In this document: positions 52,972-62,569 of the stretch, piece by piece
How positions within the stretch are numbered: the first letter of the stretch is position 1
Layout: the number at the start of each line of letters is the position of its first letter
Source: Flavobacterium sp. HSC-32F16
Lineage (GTDB): Bacteria > Bacteroidota > Bacteroidia > Flavobacteriales > Flavobacteriaceae
Direction: 5' to 3'
DNA length: 64,000 bases
NCBI RefSeq assembly: GCF_024171645.1
Contig: NZ_JALKAC010000001.1
Location: 558,001-622,000, forward strand
Notes under the pieces: model-generated
Database searches by the model: none
Seen by the model: only the letters and a program-made list of their open reading frames with translations
Told to the model about the DNA's origin: nothing
Translations under genes and position numbers: made by a program

Positions 52972-54096
52972 TTAAATATTCTGTTTTAATACGTTTACAA
53001 TATCAAGAAAAATATCACTTCCTTCATTATTCAAATAATTGGTTGCTGTATCAATCAGAGAATCAACATTTGACTGTTCTATGTTATCCATTTTAGACTG
53101 CGCTCTTGTTATAGAAGGCTCTAATCTGAAATACGTAAGTCCACCGCTTTGAAGTCCCGTTAATTGCTGGCTCGAAACCAATTGAACCGATTCTGTAATG
53201 ATATTGACAATAGCGCCGCGTCCGTTTTCTGTACCCGATAAATCATCCAAATCACTTGCAAGCCACGGCGTAAAGCCCCAATTTCCATAATCAGGATCAG
53301 GAGCTCCTTGATGATTGGTTACTAATCCTGCGCCGCTTGGGTAAGAACCCGTTCCTAAAGATATTAGAATTATATCGTTTAATGAAGAAGCCAATCCTGT
53401 TCTAAAGGCTTCGCTCACTGCCCAAACAGCAGGATTATTAGACATTACCCCACCGTCAAGAGCCCATCTTTGGCTGGCATCAGAATTTGGAGCGCCTCCA
53501 CCGCCTAATTTCGCAACCGGAAAATACGTTGGCGCTGCACTTGTTGCTCTTGCAGCTTCCCAAACCTGATAATTGTCTGCTGCATTTTTGGCATCGAGCC
53601 AATTAAATAAATACGGACCGTAATCTTGTCCTAAAGTTGGATTTGGAATACTATCGCCACTGCTGTTAATTGTATAACTGGTTGTAAAAACATGTTTTAT
53701 TCTCCCATTTGCCAGATTTTCCATGTTTTGTCTGGCATCATTTAAAGTATGGTTTCCATATTTTTGCTGTAAAAAGGGTTCTACCCCATTCCCGTTTCCA
53801 TCATTGGCATAATAATTAGAATAATAATCCGGTACAAATGACGGCTGGGGAACAAAAATCTGAGCTCCGTCGCTTGTGTAAATTTCATAGATTTGACTTG
53901 CTGTTAAAGGCTGTGTGCCATTTACGGGAGAAGATAAAGCGGTGGCAATAATCCCCCCTGTCGATGTACCTCCTATAATATCAAACATTTCATAACAGGA
54001 TTTATTAAGCGCTGCTTCTATCTGCGAAAGAAAATAAGAAGGTATAATTCCTTTTATACCGCCTCCGTCAACTGTTAAAATAATAATTTTACTCAT
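52972..54096 (-). CDS. Patatin-like phospholipase
   Basis: 374 residues. Oxyanion-hole motif DGGGIKG (10-16), nucleophile S45 in GGTSTGG, and the dyad aspartate D214 in WALDGGVMSNNP. No signal peptide, so presumably cytoplasmic, or exported by another route. Related patatins occur as phage-defence effectors (CBASS CapV), but no cyclase or other partner is adjacent here, so ordinary lipid hydrolysis is the default reading. Confidence 0.88.
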   Translation of the reverse strand: MSKIIILTVDGGGIKGIIPSYFLSQIEAALNKSCYEMFDIIGGTSTGGIIATALSSPVNGTQPLTASQIYEIYTSDGAQIFVPQPSFVPDYYSNYYANDGNGNGVEPFLQQKYGNHTLNDARQNMENLANGRIKHVFTTSYTINSSGDSIPNPTLGQDYGPYLFNWLDAKNAADNYQVWEAARATSAAPTYFPVAKLGGGGAPNSDASQRWALDGGVMSNNPAVWAVSEAFRTGLASSLNDIILISLGTGSYPSGAGLVTNHQGAPDPDYGNWGFTPWLASDLDDLSGTENGRGAIVNIITESVQLVSSQQLTGLQSGGLTYFRLEPSITRAQSKMDNIEQSNVDSLIDTATNYLNNEGSDIFLDIVNVLKQNI

Positions 54097-54233
54097 AACT
54101 CTTTGATTTAGTAGTTTATATTGGGTCTTTTTTGCAGCAATAAATTTATAGAACCTGATTACTGCGAAGAATTAAATTGTCATCTAACGGTTATTTTTGG
54201 GCACAAAACCCTTGTTATCGCGTATAAGTAAAA

Positions 54234-54267
54234 AAAAAAGAGATGCCTTAATTGACATCTCTTTTTT
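54234..54267 (-). terminator. Terminator of the 2754-residue gene
   Basis: AAAAAAGAGATG and CATCTCTTTTTT flank a 10-nt loop; the outer part is A/T and gives a T-run on the minus strand. Confidence 0.88.
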
Positions 54268-54270
54268 AAA

Positions 54271-57200
54271 TTATTTAATTAAAAACTTGGCTTTGTAACT
54301 CTTATCTGCATTGTGCAGTATTAAGAAATAAACTCCCGAAGCTCTTAAATGTGTTTTAATTTCTTTGCTGAAATTACTGTTGATTTCCAATTTAGGCTGT
54401 TTGTAAACTGCTTTTCCATTGGCATCAAAAATAACTAAATCAAATGTTCCTTCATCACCATTTAAGTGTAAAGTAAAGTTTCCGTCATTTGGAACCGGAG
54501 AAATAAAGAAACCGTTTTTACCCGTAACCGGATTATCAACAGATAACGTCGCTTCAACTTTTACTTCTAACGAAGTTGTTTTGCTGCATGAAGCCTGAGT
54601 CAGATAATTAAGAGAAAGTGTGTGTGTTCCTTTTTCTGTCCATTTAATTGTTACAGTATTATTGCTTTGATCGATAATTTCACCACCAGTAACATTCCAT
54701 GTATATGCCTGCATTAACTGCGTTGCGGTATAAGTTACTGTTGTATTATCATTGGTAATCAAAATATCACCTGTAATATCGGCTGTATTATCTAATCCAA
54801 CCTCAACATTGGCAGACACAATCCCTTTTCCTTGTAAACCGCTTGATTTCTTGTTCAGTTTTGTCAGGTCAATTCCAAATGAATGATCTCCGGCAAATTT
54901 TTCGATGTTTCCAATTTCAAATTCTTTGTCCGAAACTTTGGTTAAAGTGATATTTTCGTTAGAAACTGCGATTCCGCCCGATTTTACAATAATATCATTT
55001 TTCGTTAATGCCGAAGCCATAATTTCATCGGCAAATTCAACTTTTATAATATCAGTTTCAGCACAATCGCTGTTTGCCGAACTTAACGGAGTTACTGTAC
55101 AATTAAGATCTACAATATCAATATATACTTCAACTTTACTGGCATCGCTTGCGTTTCCAAACTCATCATATACTATTGCTTCAAAAGTATTTTTACCAAT
55201 ATATCCTTTTATCGGAATTAAAACTTCTTTTGCCGTTTCCTGATTTTGTCTGCTAACCAGAGTTTTTCCGGTTGGCGTTACAGCATATAATTCTACGGTT
55301 TGTTTGTTTCCATTTGTAGTTAAAGCAATCGATAAATCATTACCAGAAGTAATATTATCTGCGGCAGATGTTCCTCTATCCGGCGTAATACGAAGGTTTG
55401 ATGGTGCCGAAGGTTTTCCAAACTTCACTTCCCACATTGTACTCGAATTTCCTGTTCCAAAGTTGCCTGAAAGATCTTTAAAGCCCGTTTGGTCTACCAC
55501 AATTTTATAACCGCCTTCTGTTTGTGTATAGTCGCCTAAACCTGAAATTAAATAATGTAAATCGTCTTGTTTGGTCACACTTAGATTTGCATTTAAGTTT
55601 ACACTTCCTTTGTAAAGCGTAATCCAGTTTTTCTCAAAACTACTGATTGGTTTATTCAGAATTACTACAAGATCTGTTACATTTTGACTGTGAACTGCTC
55701 CCTGATATTTCGGCGTAAATGCATCAATTTCCGGAATGCTGATGTCTACTTTCCATTTTTGCGTTTGAACCACTAAACCAAAAGTATTGTCGTCTGCTTT
55801 TATTGATGGCAGATCAACCGCTAATTCATACTGACCGTTTTCTTTGTTATACTCGTTTAATCCTACAATGGTATATTTCAGATTATCTTCGGTCACAATC
55901 GAAACATTATCAAGTGCTTTTCCGTTTAGAGTCAGTTTGTCTTTTGTAAACTGAACTGGTTTTACGAATTTATTGAAAAGAATTTCGACACTGTTTACCG
56001 CCTGCGCTTCGATTTGATCTGTTTTAAACTGAACAATTCCCAGTTCTCCGATTATCTGAATCCAGGAAACACTTTTTCCTTCTACTCCTTCATTATCCTC
56101 TAAATCTTTAATTCCGGCGCATTGAACCGTTAATTCATAATATCCGGAAGCAAGTGACAGTGTTTTAATGTTTAAAACGTAAGTTGAATCGTTTACTTTT
56201 CCAATGAAACTATTATTAAACGGAACTTTAGTTCCCTGATGAATTAGAGTAACGTTCTGTGCTGTAAATGTAGCCGGATTAATTGCTTTATTAAAGTTTA
56301 CCTGAACAGATTCTACTGGTTTTGTAGTAGTTGATGGCAGACTTTCAAAAGAAACTACTTTTGGTACATTAGCATTGATAACACTGTAGTATAAAGTATA
56401 TCTTTCTAATCCCGAAATTTTATCGAGGAAATGAAGTTTGTTTTCATACTTAGGTTCTAATCCGTCTTTTAGCGTAACGTGTGTCTGCCAGAAGTTTTCT
56501 ATTGGCAGTTCCAGATTGTCGCTTATTCTCACTACTCTTTCCAGTTTGTATTTGTCTGATCCGGGATCAGCTGTATTTCCATAATTCCATCCTGTTTTAG
56601 ATGAATTCATGGTTAAAGTTGTCGTAAGCAGACTTGGCGAAATAGTATTAGAAACTGTTCCTGCAGCCACTTTATAAACTTCATCACTTTCTCCGTTTGA
56701 ATAATAAATAGCATCCGGAGTGTCAGTTGCATCTACAATATCATTTACAAGGAAATCGTTAATGTTATCCTGACCTGCACCATACGCTTTTACGCTCTTA
56801 ATTAATTCATGAACATAAGAAGCTTTAATCAGACTTAGGTTTTTGTTTCCGTAACTGCTTAAATGTTTTATTTTAAGATCGTATTCTACAAAATGTCCTA
56901 ATAAAGTACTGGTAAACCACCATTGCCCAAGTGCGGATTTTTGCGGTTCGATATTTCCAAAATCAACATTTAATAAACCTAATTGTTTAGGTTCGTTGTT
57001 AAAGTTGCTTCCAATGATTTCAAAATCTATTAAAAGGCCTTTTTTGTTTTCGATAATTTCCGGCTGAACCGATTCTACCTGAACATTTTTAGCAACTCCG
57101 TAACCTTCATTTTTAATCAATAATGCCATTTCTGCCGGAACAATCGGCTCGATTTTATCTGTCAGCGGATCATCTCCTAAAATATCACGCTGCATAAAAT

Positions 57201-60200
57201 AATGCATTACCAAATCAGGACTTGGATTTACTTCAAGAGTTACAGGATATAGTTGTACTGTTACTCTTTCGCTTGTATTTGGATCTAAATAAGATAATGT
57301 TCCTCCAAATGAATATGATTTAGCCACAGTTGGAGCAGCTTCTTTTGTTGGTATAAAAATTACAGTTCCTGATTGACTGCTGTTTGGTCCTACAAGTCCT
57401 GTTCCACTCAGGAAAGCATCTTTATTTATCTGGAACAAATGCGTCATATCGTTTCCTGCTTCGTCTCTAATTAATAAATCTAAGTTTAGATCTTTAATTG
57501 TGTTGGCGTCGCTTCCGTTATTTAATGTAAGAGTTCCTTCAAAAGCTTCTCTTGTCATCGTGATTTTTTGAGAGAATTTCACTGTAACGCTGGCACAAAC
57601 AGATGATTGAGAAGCTAGTTCTTTTCCATACTCTTCTATTTCTTTAAGACCACTCTCATACAATGCTGCTGCAGAGGTAAAACCTCTTTTTGCAGTCAGC
57701 TCAACTAAGGCTTTTCTGGTTCTGTCATAGTTCTCAATATCATTTTTATTAATGATGTTTGGATATTCAGCATTTGGAGCTTTTATATTTTTACTCCATG
57801 CTTCTAAAGTAGTGTTCCATCTATTGCAGAAGCTGTCAATTTCCTGACTAGTAATATCTGTACCTGAAAGAGTAGTTTTAATTCGTGCAATATCTAATGC
57901 TGAAAATGTTTTTCCAGCGTCCAGATTTGAAGCTGTTTCTTTCATGAAATTTTGAAAGTTAGGGCTTTGAAATAATCTGTCATTGCCTAAATATGCTTTT
58001 ATCCTATTGGTTAAGGCTGTTTCAGCATCTGCCATTGCCTGAAAGTCTTCATATTTAGATTGCCAGAAACTGTTTTGAGTGCTTTTGCCACTCATAAGTT
58101 GTTCTAAACAAGTTTTAATCGTTGATGCAACTCCAAAATAACATCCTGCCCTAGTTGGACCTGGAATACAGCTTCCTAATGCTAAGGTTATATTTATTAT
58201 ATCATTATCAACAGTCGCAAGAGAAAGGAGACATGAAGCAAGTTGTAAAGGAATAAATGGCGAACAGCCCATTGCAGAACTTATAATCGAAGTTATACAA
58301 GGATTTGTACAAATAGTAGGCAGTTCAGTAATAATATTTCCAATAGCGGTACCTATAGGAATTAATGGCCCAAAACCTCCTCCGTTAAAATCAGGCACAC
58401 CTCCAACAACAGGTGTAGTTGGTGTTGTACAAGTAATTACATAATAAGGCTGAAATGCTGCCAGATTTTGTTCAGTTTCGCAGACATAAGTTCCTTTTGT
58501 TATTAAATTATAATTACAGTTTTGTCCTGCCGCAGCACTTTTTCCGCTTGAAGCTGGTCTTGTAATTAATATTGGTACAATGATAGTCGATTTAGCATTT
58601 AATACATCAACTTTATCAATCATCAGTTTGAACTTGTAATCTCCCTGACTGTCTACATTAAAAGTTACGTTTGAAAGAGCAATTAAACCATGATTGGTTA
58701 CGGTTGCATAACTCATTCTGCTTTCTCCTGTATTTAAATCTAAAACAGGATTATCAATATCAATAACAATTACTGGTTTTGGTACGTTTGTTTCGAATTT
58801 AACTACCAAATCAGACTGGTATTCATCTGCAATTTCTGTAGGTTTTACAACCCATTCGTAACTTACGGCCTGATATGAAATGAATACTCTTTGACTGGTT
58901 ACTTTACCCGGATCTACCAATAAGTTATTTTGGTAAGAAGCGTGTTTGTCTGCTGTTACGGTTACCGTATAATATCCTTCCGGAATTTGAGGTGTGGTAA
59001 AAATACCGTTATCATCACTAAATCCTTCTGCTACAACTGCACCGGAAAACGGATGACGAACGACTACTTTTGCTCCTTTTACGTGAGGTGCTTTTTCTGT
59101 ATTATACGTGTACTCATCAACAACATCGATCAATAAAGAACCTGTTGCTTCTGAAACGGTTTCTATTTTAAAAGGAATGCTTACTCCGCCTCCATTTAAA
59201 GGATTTAAAGCTAAGTTGCCGCTTAATGGAACGTTTAACTGCTGTTTGTCTGTTGGTGCTAATTCCAGAATGATTTTTACAGACTCGTTTGGCGCAATTT
59301 TGTCAATAACAGCCGTACTTTTTAATTTCATCCATTCCAGATTTGGAACATCAACTTTTATTTTTTCGGCATCTATCGCTCCTGTATTTGAAACTGTTAC
59401 TTCATAAAAACGAGAGCTTCCTTTTATCATCGTGGTATTGATGCTTACCGGATTTGCCAATAATTTTGGTGTCTGCGCTTTGGCATGATAATACGTTAAA
59501 ACCGGAAGTTTAGCACCTTCGTTTGAAGTTATGTTGAAATTGATTTCATAATATTTTTGTTCAGCCGATGCTGTTTCTGCCAATATAGTATAGCTTAAAA
59601 CGGCTTCTTGTCCTGATGCTAATGTTAAATCATCTGTTTGAACTGTAAATCCTGCATCTGACGGTAATTCTATTTTAATATTCGTTAAAGGAGTTTTACT
59701 GTTGTTTTTTAATACAAATTCTCCTTTGTACGGAACTTTGGTTACCACTTCCCATTTCAAATAATTCGAAGGTTTGTTCGTCCATTCAAAACCAACAATA
59801 TCAAACTCTGCCTGAACTACATTTTGAGTTCCCGGATATCCTGCGCTTACGGTATAATGGCCGCTTTCTGCCTGCAGAGGTTCAAAATCGTAAGCAAAAT
59901 TTCCTGATGCATTGGTTTTAACTTTAAATGAACGTGTAAAGCTTCCAGATGCAACGATAATTTCTACTTCCTTATTTACTGCCGGACTGTTGTTTGCCAT
60001 TTTAGCCGTTCCCGTAATGGCAACCAATTCTCCTGATTTGTAGATTGATTTAGAAACCGTACTTGTGGCATTGTAACTGGAGAATAATTTTATTGCCGAA
60101 TATGCTTCGTTATTGGTATACGATAACTCATTTAATTTTTGATCTGAATTTACAGCCGCTACCAAATAATAGTCACCTGCCTGCTGCGGTAATTTGATCG

Positions 60201-62535
60201 ATTTTATAAGATCCAGTTTTTTTCCCGCATCAATATCAGTATCAATTTGTGATGTAAATAGAAGAATTGCGTTTTTAGTTAATTTATCTTTAGATAGAAA
60301 ATATTCTATTTTAGAACCTTTAGTTAAAACCGCAAAACCCTGATTGGTAATCGAAGTTGTTACTTCAATTGTATCTTCTCCATTGGCTTGAGCAACTGTT
60401 TTAACTGAATTAACCACAGCATCTGCTTTGTTGTGATCTGTAACCAGAATCCAGGCAAATCCTGAACTGAAAGTATCGGCTTCGGCCTGAATACGCGCGG
60501 TTTGATCTCCCGTTTTCAATGGATCAATAATCGTATTGATTTCTATCTCGACGCTTTCCTGTCCTACCGGAATTGAAATTTCTGCCGGAATTGAAACGAT
60601 TGTAGGTGAATCTGATGATAACTTTACTAAAATAGCTTTAGAAGTATCAACCGTATTTCTTGAAATCGTAATTTTTGCTGCTTTTTGTACTCCGGCTTTC
60701 ACTGTTCCCGGATTGGCTTTTACAACTAAGGCTGGTCCATTGCTGTCCAGAATGGTAATGTCTTTGCCGGCACTGCTTCCTTCTCCTGCCGGAAAGCTGC
60801 AGTTACAAGCTGAAGAATAAACCTCTGCGGTCACATTAACCACTTTTGTTCCGTCTACAATGCCATTGTTTACAGCTCCAATATTAAATCTTTTCGAATT
60901 TACATTCGCTGGAAAATCAATAACATCCGGAAGAATCAACACGTTGGCAATATTTGCTTTTAAACGTACCTTAGTACTGATTTCTGATTTATCAATTCGT
61001 TTTAATGTGGCATATGTTGCATAAACACCGTCGCTTTTTGAAATGGTCTGCGGTGCAATTTCCAATTCAAAAGCCGGAACATTTGAGCTTTTTAAAATAA
61101 TTTCTGTATTTCCTGCCTGAAAACCTTCTGCTCTCAAAATTACTTTTCCGGTTACAGTCTGTTCAGGAACTTTATTGTTTTTTACTGTTATCGTAAACAA
61201 AGTTGTTTTACTTCCTGCCGGAAGTGTAACGTCTGCCGGAACGGTCCAGCGAGAGCTTTGATCTGCAGTTATCGTAAATTTTACATCTTTTGTTTTAGCA
61301 AAACCAGTTTCTAAAGTAACTGTAATTGTTTCGCCGTCTGTTGCTGTAATTTTCGACGGGGTTAAAGTAATCGTCGAAAACTCGTTATCGATAATTTCAA
61401 TAGTATCTGAAACAGCAGGATAATCATTTCCTGAAATAGTTAAAGATACCGTCCTGTTTCCGTCGTTATCTAAATTGTCAATTGGTTTAATATAAAAAAC
61501 AACCGAAGACTGGTCTTTTACTATTTTTACAGATGAATCAAACTGAAGCTGGGAAGCCAGAGAAGCTGCTAAAACGTAGGTTTTATCACTGCTTCTGTCA
61601 CCGCTTTGCGTCAGCGTTGCCCTGATAACTTCATTTGAATTTTCATCAATCGTTTTTTTATCTAAAGTTAAAAACAAACGTTTTTCAAGTAAAATTGAAC
61701 TTGCTGCAGTAACTTTATTATTTGTTTTTAAGGACTCTGGTTCTTTTACCGCGGTATTTGCTATAATATTAATTTTGACTTTAACATTCCCTTCAATACC
61801 TAAAACTTTAGGAAGGTTAAATGCTGCATTTCGGCTTATTGATTTTTGTTTATCTAAATCTTCATTATAAGATACAGTTCCCAGATTGTATTCTAATCCG
61901 GTTTGATCAGAAACAATGCTTACCTGCTCGATCCATCCGCCAGAAGCAATTCGGTCTCCAATGTTGTCAACTTTCCATGAAACATTAATTTTCCCGTCTG
62001 GAGTAATGTTAGATTCGGCTGTGGTGATTCCGGAAATCGTTAAGTCCGGATATTGCGCATTTGCAATTGTCAGTTTTCCGTTTACGTGATTTGAACCAAT
62101 GTCAACCGCATTTTTAGAACTTAAAACAACACCAGATAAATCTAAATTGTGTGTTTGTCCTGATGTATAGTTTAACGGAATTTCAATTGGAATTTCTAAT
62201 AGAGCGCCGTTGTTTCCTTTAAAAGAAGTACTGCTAAGCGACAAAACTATAAAGTGATAATTTCTCGGATTATTCTTATCGATATTGACATATATCGCAT
62301 GATCGCCTTTACGGCTTTCGATAATTTTAGCGTCTTTCTCGCTTACAATTAATCCCTGCGGAACAGTCAGCGTAAACTCGGCTCCTACTACTTCATCGGC
62401 ATTTGCCAAATCAATTACAACAGCTGATTTTTCGCCAGGTCCGGCCGATGCGTTTACTACTTTTAAACTATTTTGCGCCTGTATAAACGTTCCTAAAAAT
62501 AGGAAGATAAACACCAAAAAAGGTTTTATTTTCAT
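54271..62535 (-). CDS. Giant T9SS surface protein with Ig/CARDB-like modules
   Basis: 2754 residues from the ATG at 62535 (signal MKIKPFLVFIFLFLGTFIQAQN); an ATG at 62559 is less likely. Order: a cohesin-like beta module (about 25-165, PGEKSAVVIDLANADEVVGAEFTLTVPQG), a CARDB-like module (DLTISGITTAE...INVSWKVDNIGD), several Calx/Ig-like repeats, a second CARDB-like region (ADAVVNSVKTVAQ), a carboxypeptidase-regulatory-like module (KVVVRHPFSGAVVAEGFSDDNGIF), a cysteine-containing hydrophobic stretch (TCTTPTTPVVGG to about CLEQLMSG), then Ig-like repeats and a C-terminal T9SS sorting domain. It is an adhesin or scaffold candidate. It starts 35 bp after the dockerin-type gene. Confidence 0.85.
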   Translation of the reverse strand: MKIKPFLVFIFLFLGTFIQAQNSLKVVNASAGPGEKSAVVIDLANADEVVGAEFTLTVPQGLIVSEKDAKIIESRKGDHAIYVNIDKNNPRNYHFIVLSLSSTSFKGNNGALLEIPIEIPLNYTSGQTHNLDLSGVVLSSKNAVDIGSNHVNGKLTIANAQYPDLTISGITTAESNITPDGKINVSWKVDNIGDRIASGGWIEQVSIVSDQTGLEYNLGTVSYNEDLDKQKSISRNAAFNLPKVLGIEGNVKVKINIIANTAVKEPESLKTNNKVTAASSILLEKRLFLTLDKKTIDENSNEVIRATLTQSGDRSSDKTYVLAASLASQLQFDSSVKIVKDQSSVVFYIKPIDNLDNDGNRTVSLTISGNDYPAVSDTIEIIDNEFSTITLTPSKITATDGETITVTLETGFAKTKDVKFTITADQSSRWTVPADVTLPAGSKTTLFTITVKNNKVPEQTVTGKVILRAEGFQAGNTEIILKSSNVPAFELEIAPQTISKSDGVYATYATLKRIDKSEISTKVRLKANIANVLILPDVIDFPANVNSKRFNIGAVNNGIVDGTKVVNVTAEVYSSACNCSFPAGEGSSAGKDITILDSNGPALVVKANPGTVKAGVQKAAKITISRNTVDTSKAILVKLSSDSPTIVSIPAEISIPVGQESVEIEINTIIDPLKTGDQTARIQAEADTFSSGFAWILVTDHNKADAVVNSVKTVAQANGEDTIEVTTSITNQGFAVLTKGSKIEYFLSKDKLTKNAILLFTSQIDTDIDAGKKLDLIKSIKLPQQAGDYYLVAAVNSDQKLNELSYTNNEAYSAIKLFSSYNATSTVSKSIYKSGELVAITGTAKMANNSPAVNKEVEIIVASGSFTRSFKVKTNASGNFAYDFEPLQAESGHYTVSAGYPGTQNVVQAEFDIVGFEWTNKPSNYLKWEVVTKVPYKGEFVLKNNSKTPLTNIKIELPSDAGFTVQTDDLTLASGQEAVLSYTILAETASAEQKYYEINFNITSNEGAKLPVLTYYHAKAQTPKLLANPVSINTTMIKGSSRFYEVTVSNTGAIDAEKIKVDVPNLEWMKLKSTAVIDKIAPNESVKIILELAPTDKQQLNVPLSGNLALNPLNGGGVSIPFKIETVSEATGSLLIDVVDEYTYNTEKAPHVKGAKVVVRHPFSGAVVAEGFSDDNGIFTTPQIPEGYYTVTVTADKHASYQNNLLVDPGKVTSQRVFISYQAVSYEWVVKPTEIADEYQSDLVVKFETNVPKPVIVIDIDNPVLDLNTGESRMSYATVTNHGLIALSNVTFNVDSQGDYKFKLMIDKVDVLNAKSTIIVPILITRPASSGKSAAAGQNCNYNLITKGTYVCETEQNLAAFQPYYVITCTTPTTPVVGGVPDFNGGGFGPLIPIGTAIGNIITELPTICTNPCITSIISSAMGCSPFIPLQLASCLLSLATVDNDIINITLALGSCIPGPTRAGCYFGVASTIKTCLEQLMSGKSTQNSFWQSKYEDFQAMADAETALTNRIKAYLGNDRLFQSPNFQNFMKETASNLDAGKTFSALDIARIKTTLSGTDITSQEIDSFCNRWNTTLEAWSKNIKAPNAEYPNIINKNDIENYDRTRKALVELTAKRGFTSAAALYESGLKEIEEYGKELASQSSVCASVTVKFSQKITMTREAFEGTLTLNNGSDANTIKDLNLDLLIRDEAGNDMTHLFQINKDAFLSGTGLVGPNSSQSGTVIFIPTKEAAPTVAKSYSFGGTLSYLDPNTSERVTVQLYPVTLEVNPSPDLVMHYFMQRDILGDDPLTDKIEPIVPAEMALLIKNEGYGVAKNVQVESVQPEIIENKKGLLIDFEIIGSNFNNEPKQLGLLNVDFGNIEPQKSALGQWWFTSTLLGHFVEYDLKIKHLSSYGNKNLSLIKASYVHELIKSVKAYGAGQDNINDFLVNDIVDATDTPDAIYYSNGESDEVYKVAAGTVSNTISPSLLTTTLTMNSSKTGWNYGNTADPGSDKYKLERVVRISDNLELPIENFWQTHVTLKDGLEPKYENKLHFLDKISGLERYTLYYSVINANVPKVVSFESLPSTTTKPVESVQVNFNKAINPATFTAQNVTLIHQGTKVPFNNSFIGKVNDSTYVLNIKTLSLASGYYELTVQCAGIKDLEDNEGVEGKSVSWIQIIGELGIVQFKTDQIEAQAVNSVEILFNKFVKPVQFTKDKLTLNGKALDNVSIVTEDNLKYTIVGLNEYNKENGQYELAVDLPSIKADDNTFGLVVQTQKWKVDISIPEIDAFTPKYQGAVHSQNVTDLVVILNKPISSFEKNWITLYKGSVNLNANLSVTKQDDLHYLISGLGDYTQTEGGYKIVVDQTGFKDLSGNFGTGNSSTMWEVKFGKPSAPSNLRITPDRGTSAADNITSGNDLSIALTTNGNKQTVELYAVTPTGKTLVSRQNQETAKEVLIPIKGYIGKNTFEAIVYDEFGNASDASKVEVYIDIVDLNCTVTPLSSANSDCAETDIIKVEFADEIMASALTKNDIIVKSGGIAVSNENITLTKVSDKEFEIGNIEKFAGDHSFGIDLTKLNKKSSGLQGKGIVSANVEVGLDNTADITGDILITNDNTTVTYTATQLMQAYTWNVTGGEIIDQSNNTVTIKWTEKGTHTLSLNYLTQASCSKTTSLEVKVEATLSVDNPVTGKNGFFISPVPNDGNFTLHLNGDEGTFDLVIFDANGKAVYKQPKLEINSNFSKEIKTHLRASGVYFLILHNADKSYKAKFLIK

Positions 62536-62569
62536 TGTTTTCAATTCGTTAGATATCATTTTGGTGAGT

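Noticed and set aside
52972..54096. Patatin as a CBASS effector
   Set aside because: No nucleotide cyclase, E1/E2/JAB or sensor gene lies beside it; neighbours are metabolic or surface genes.
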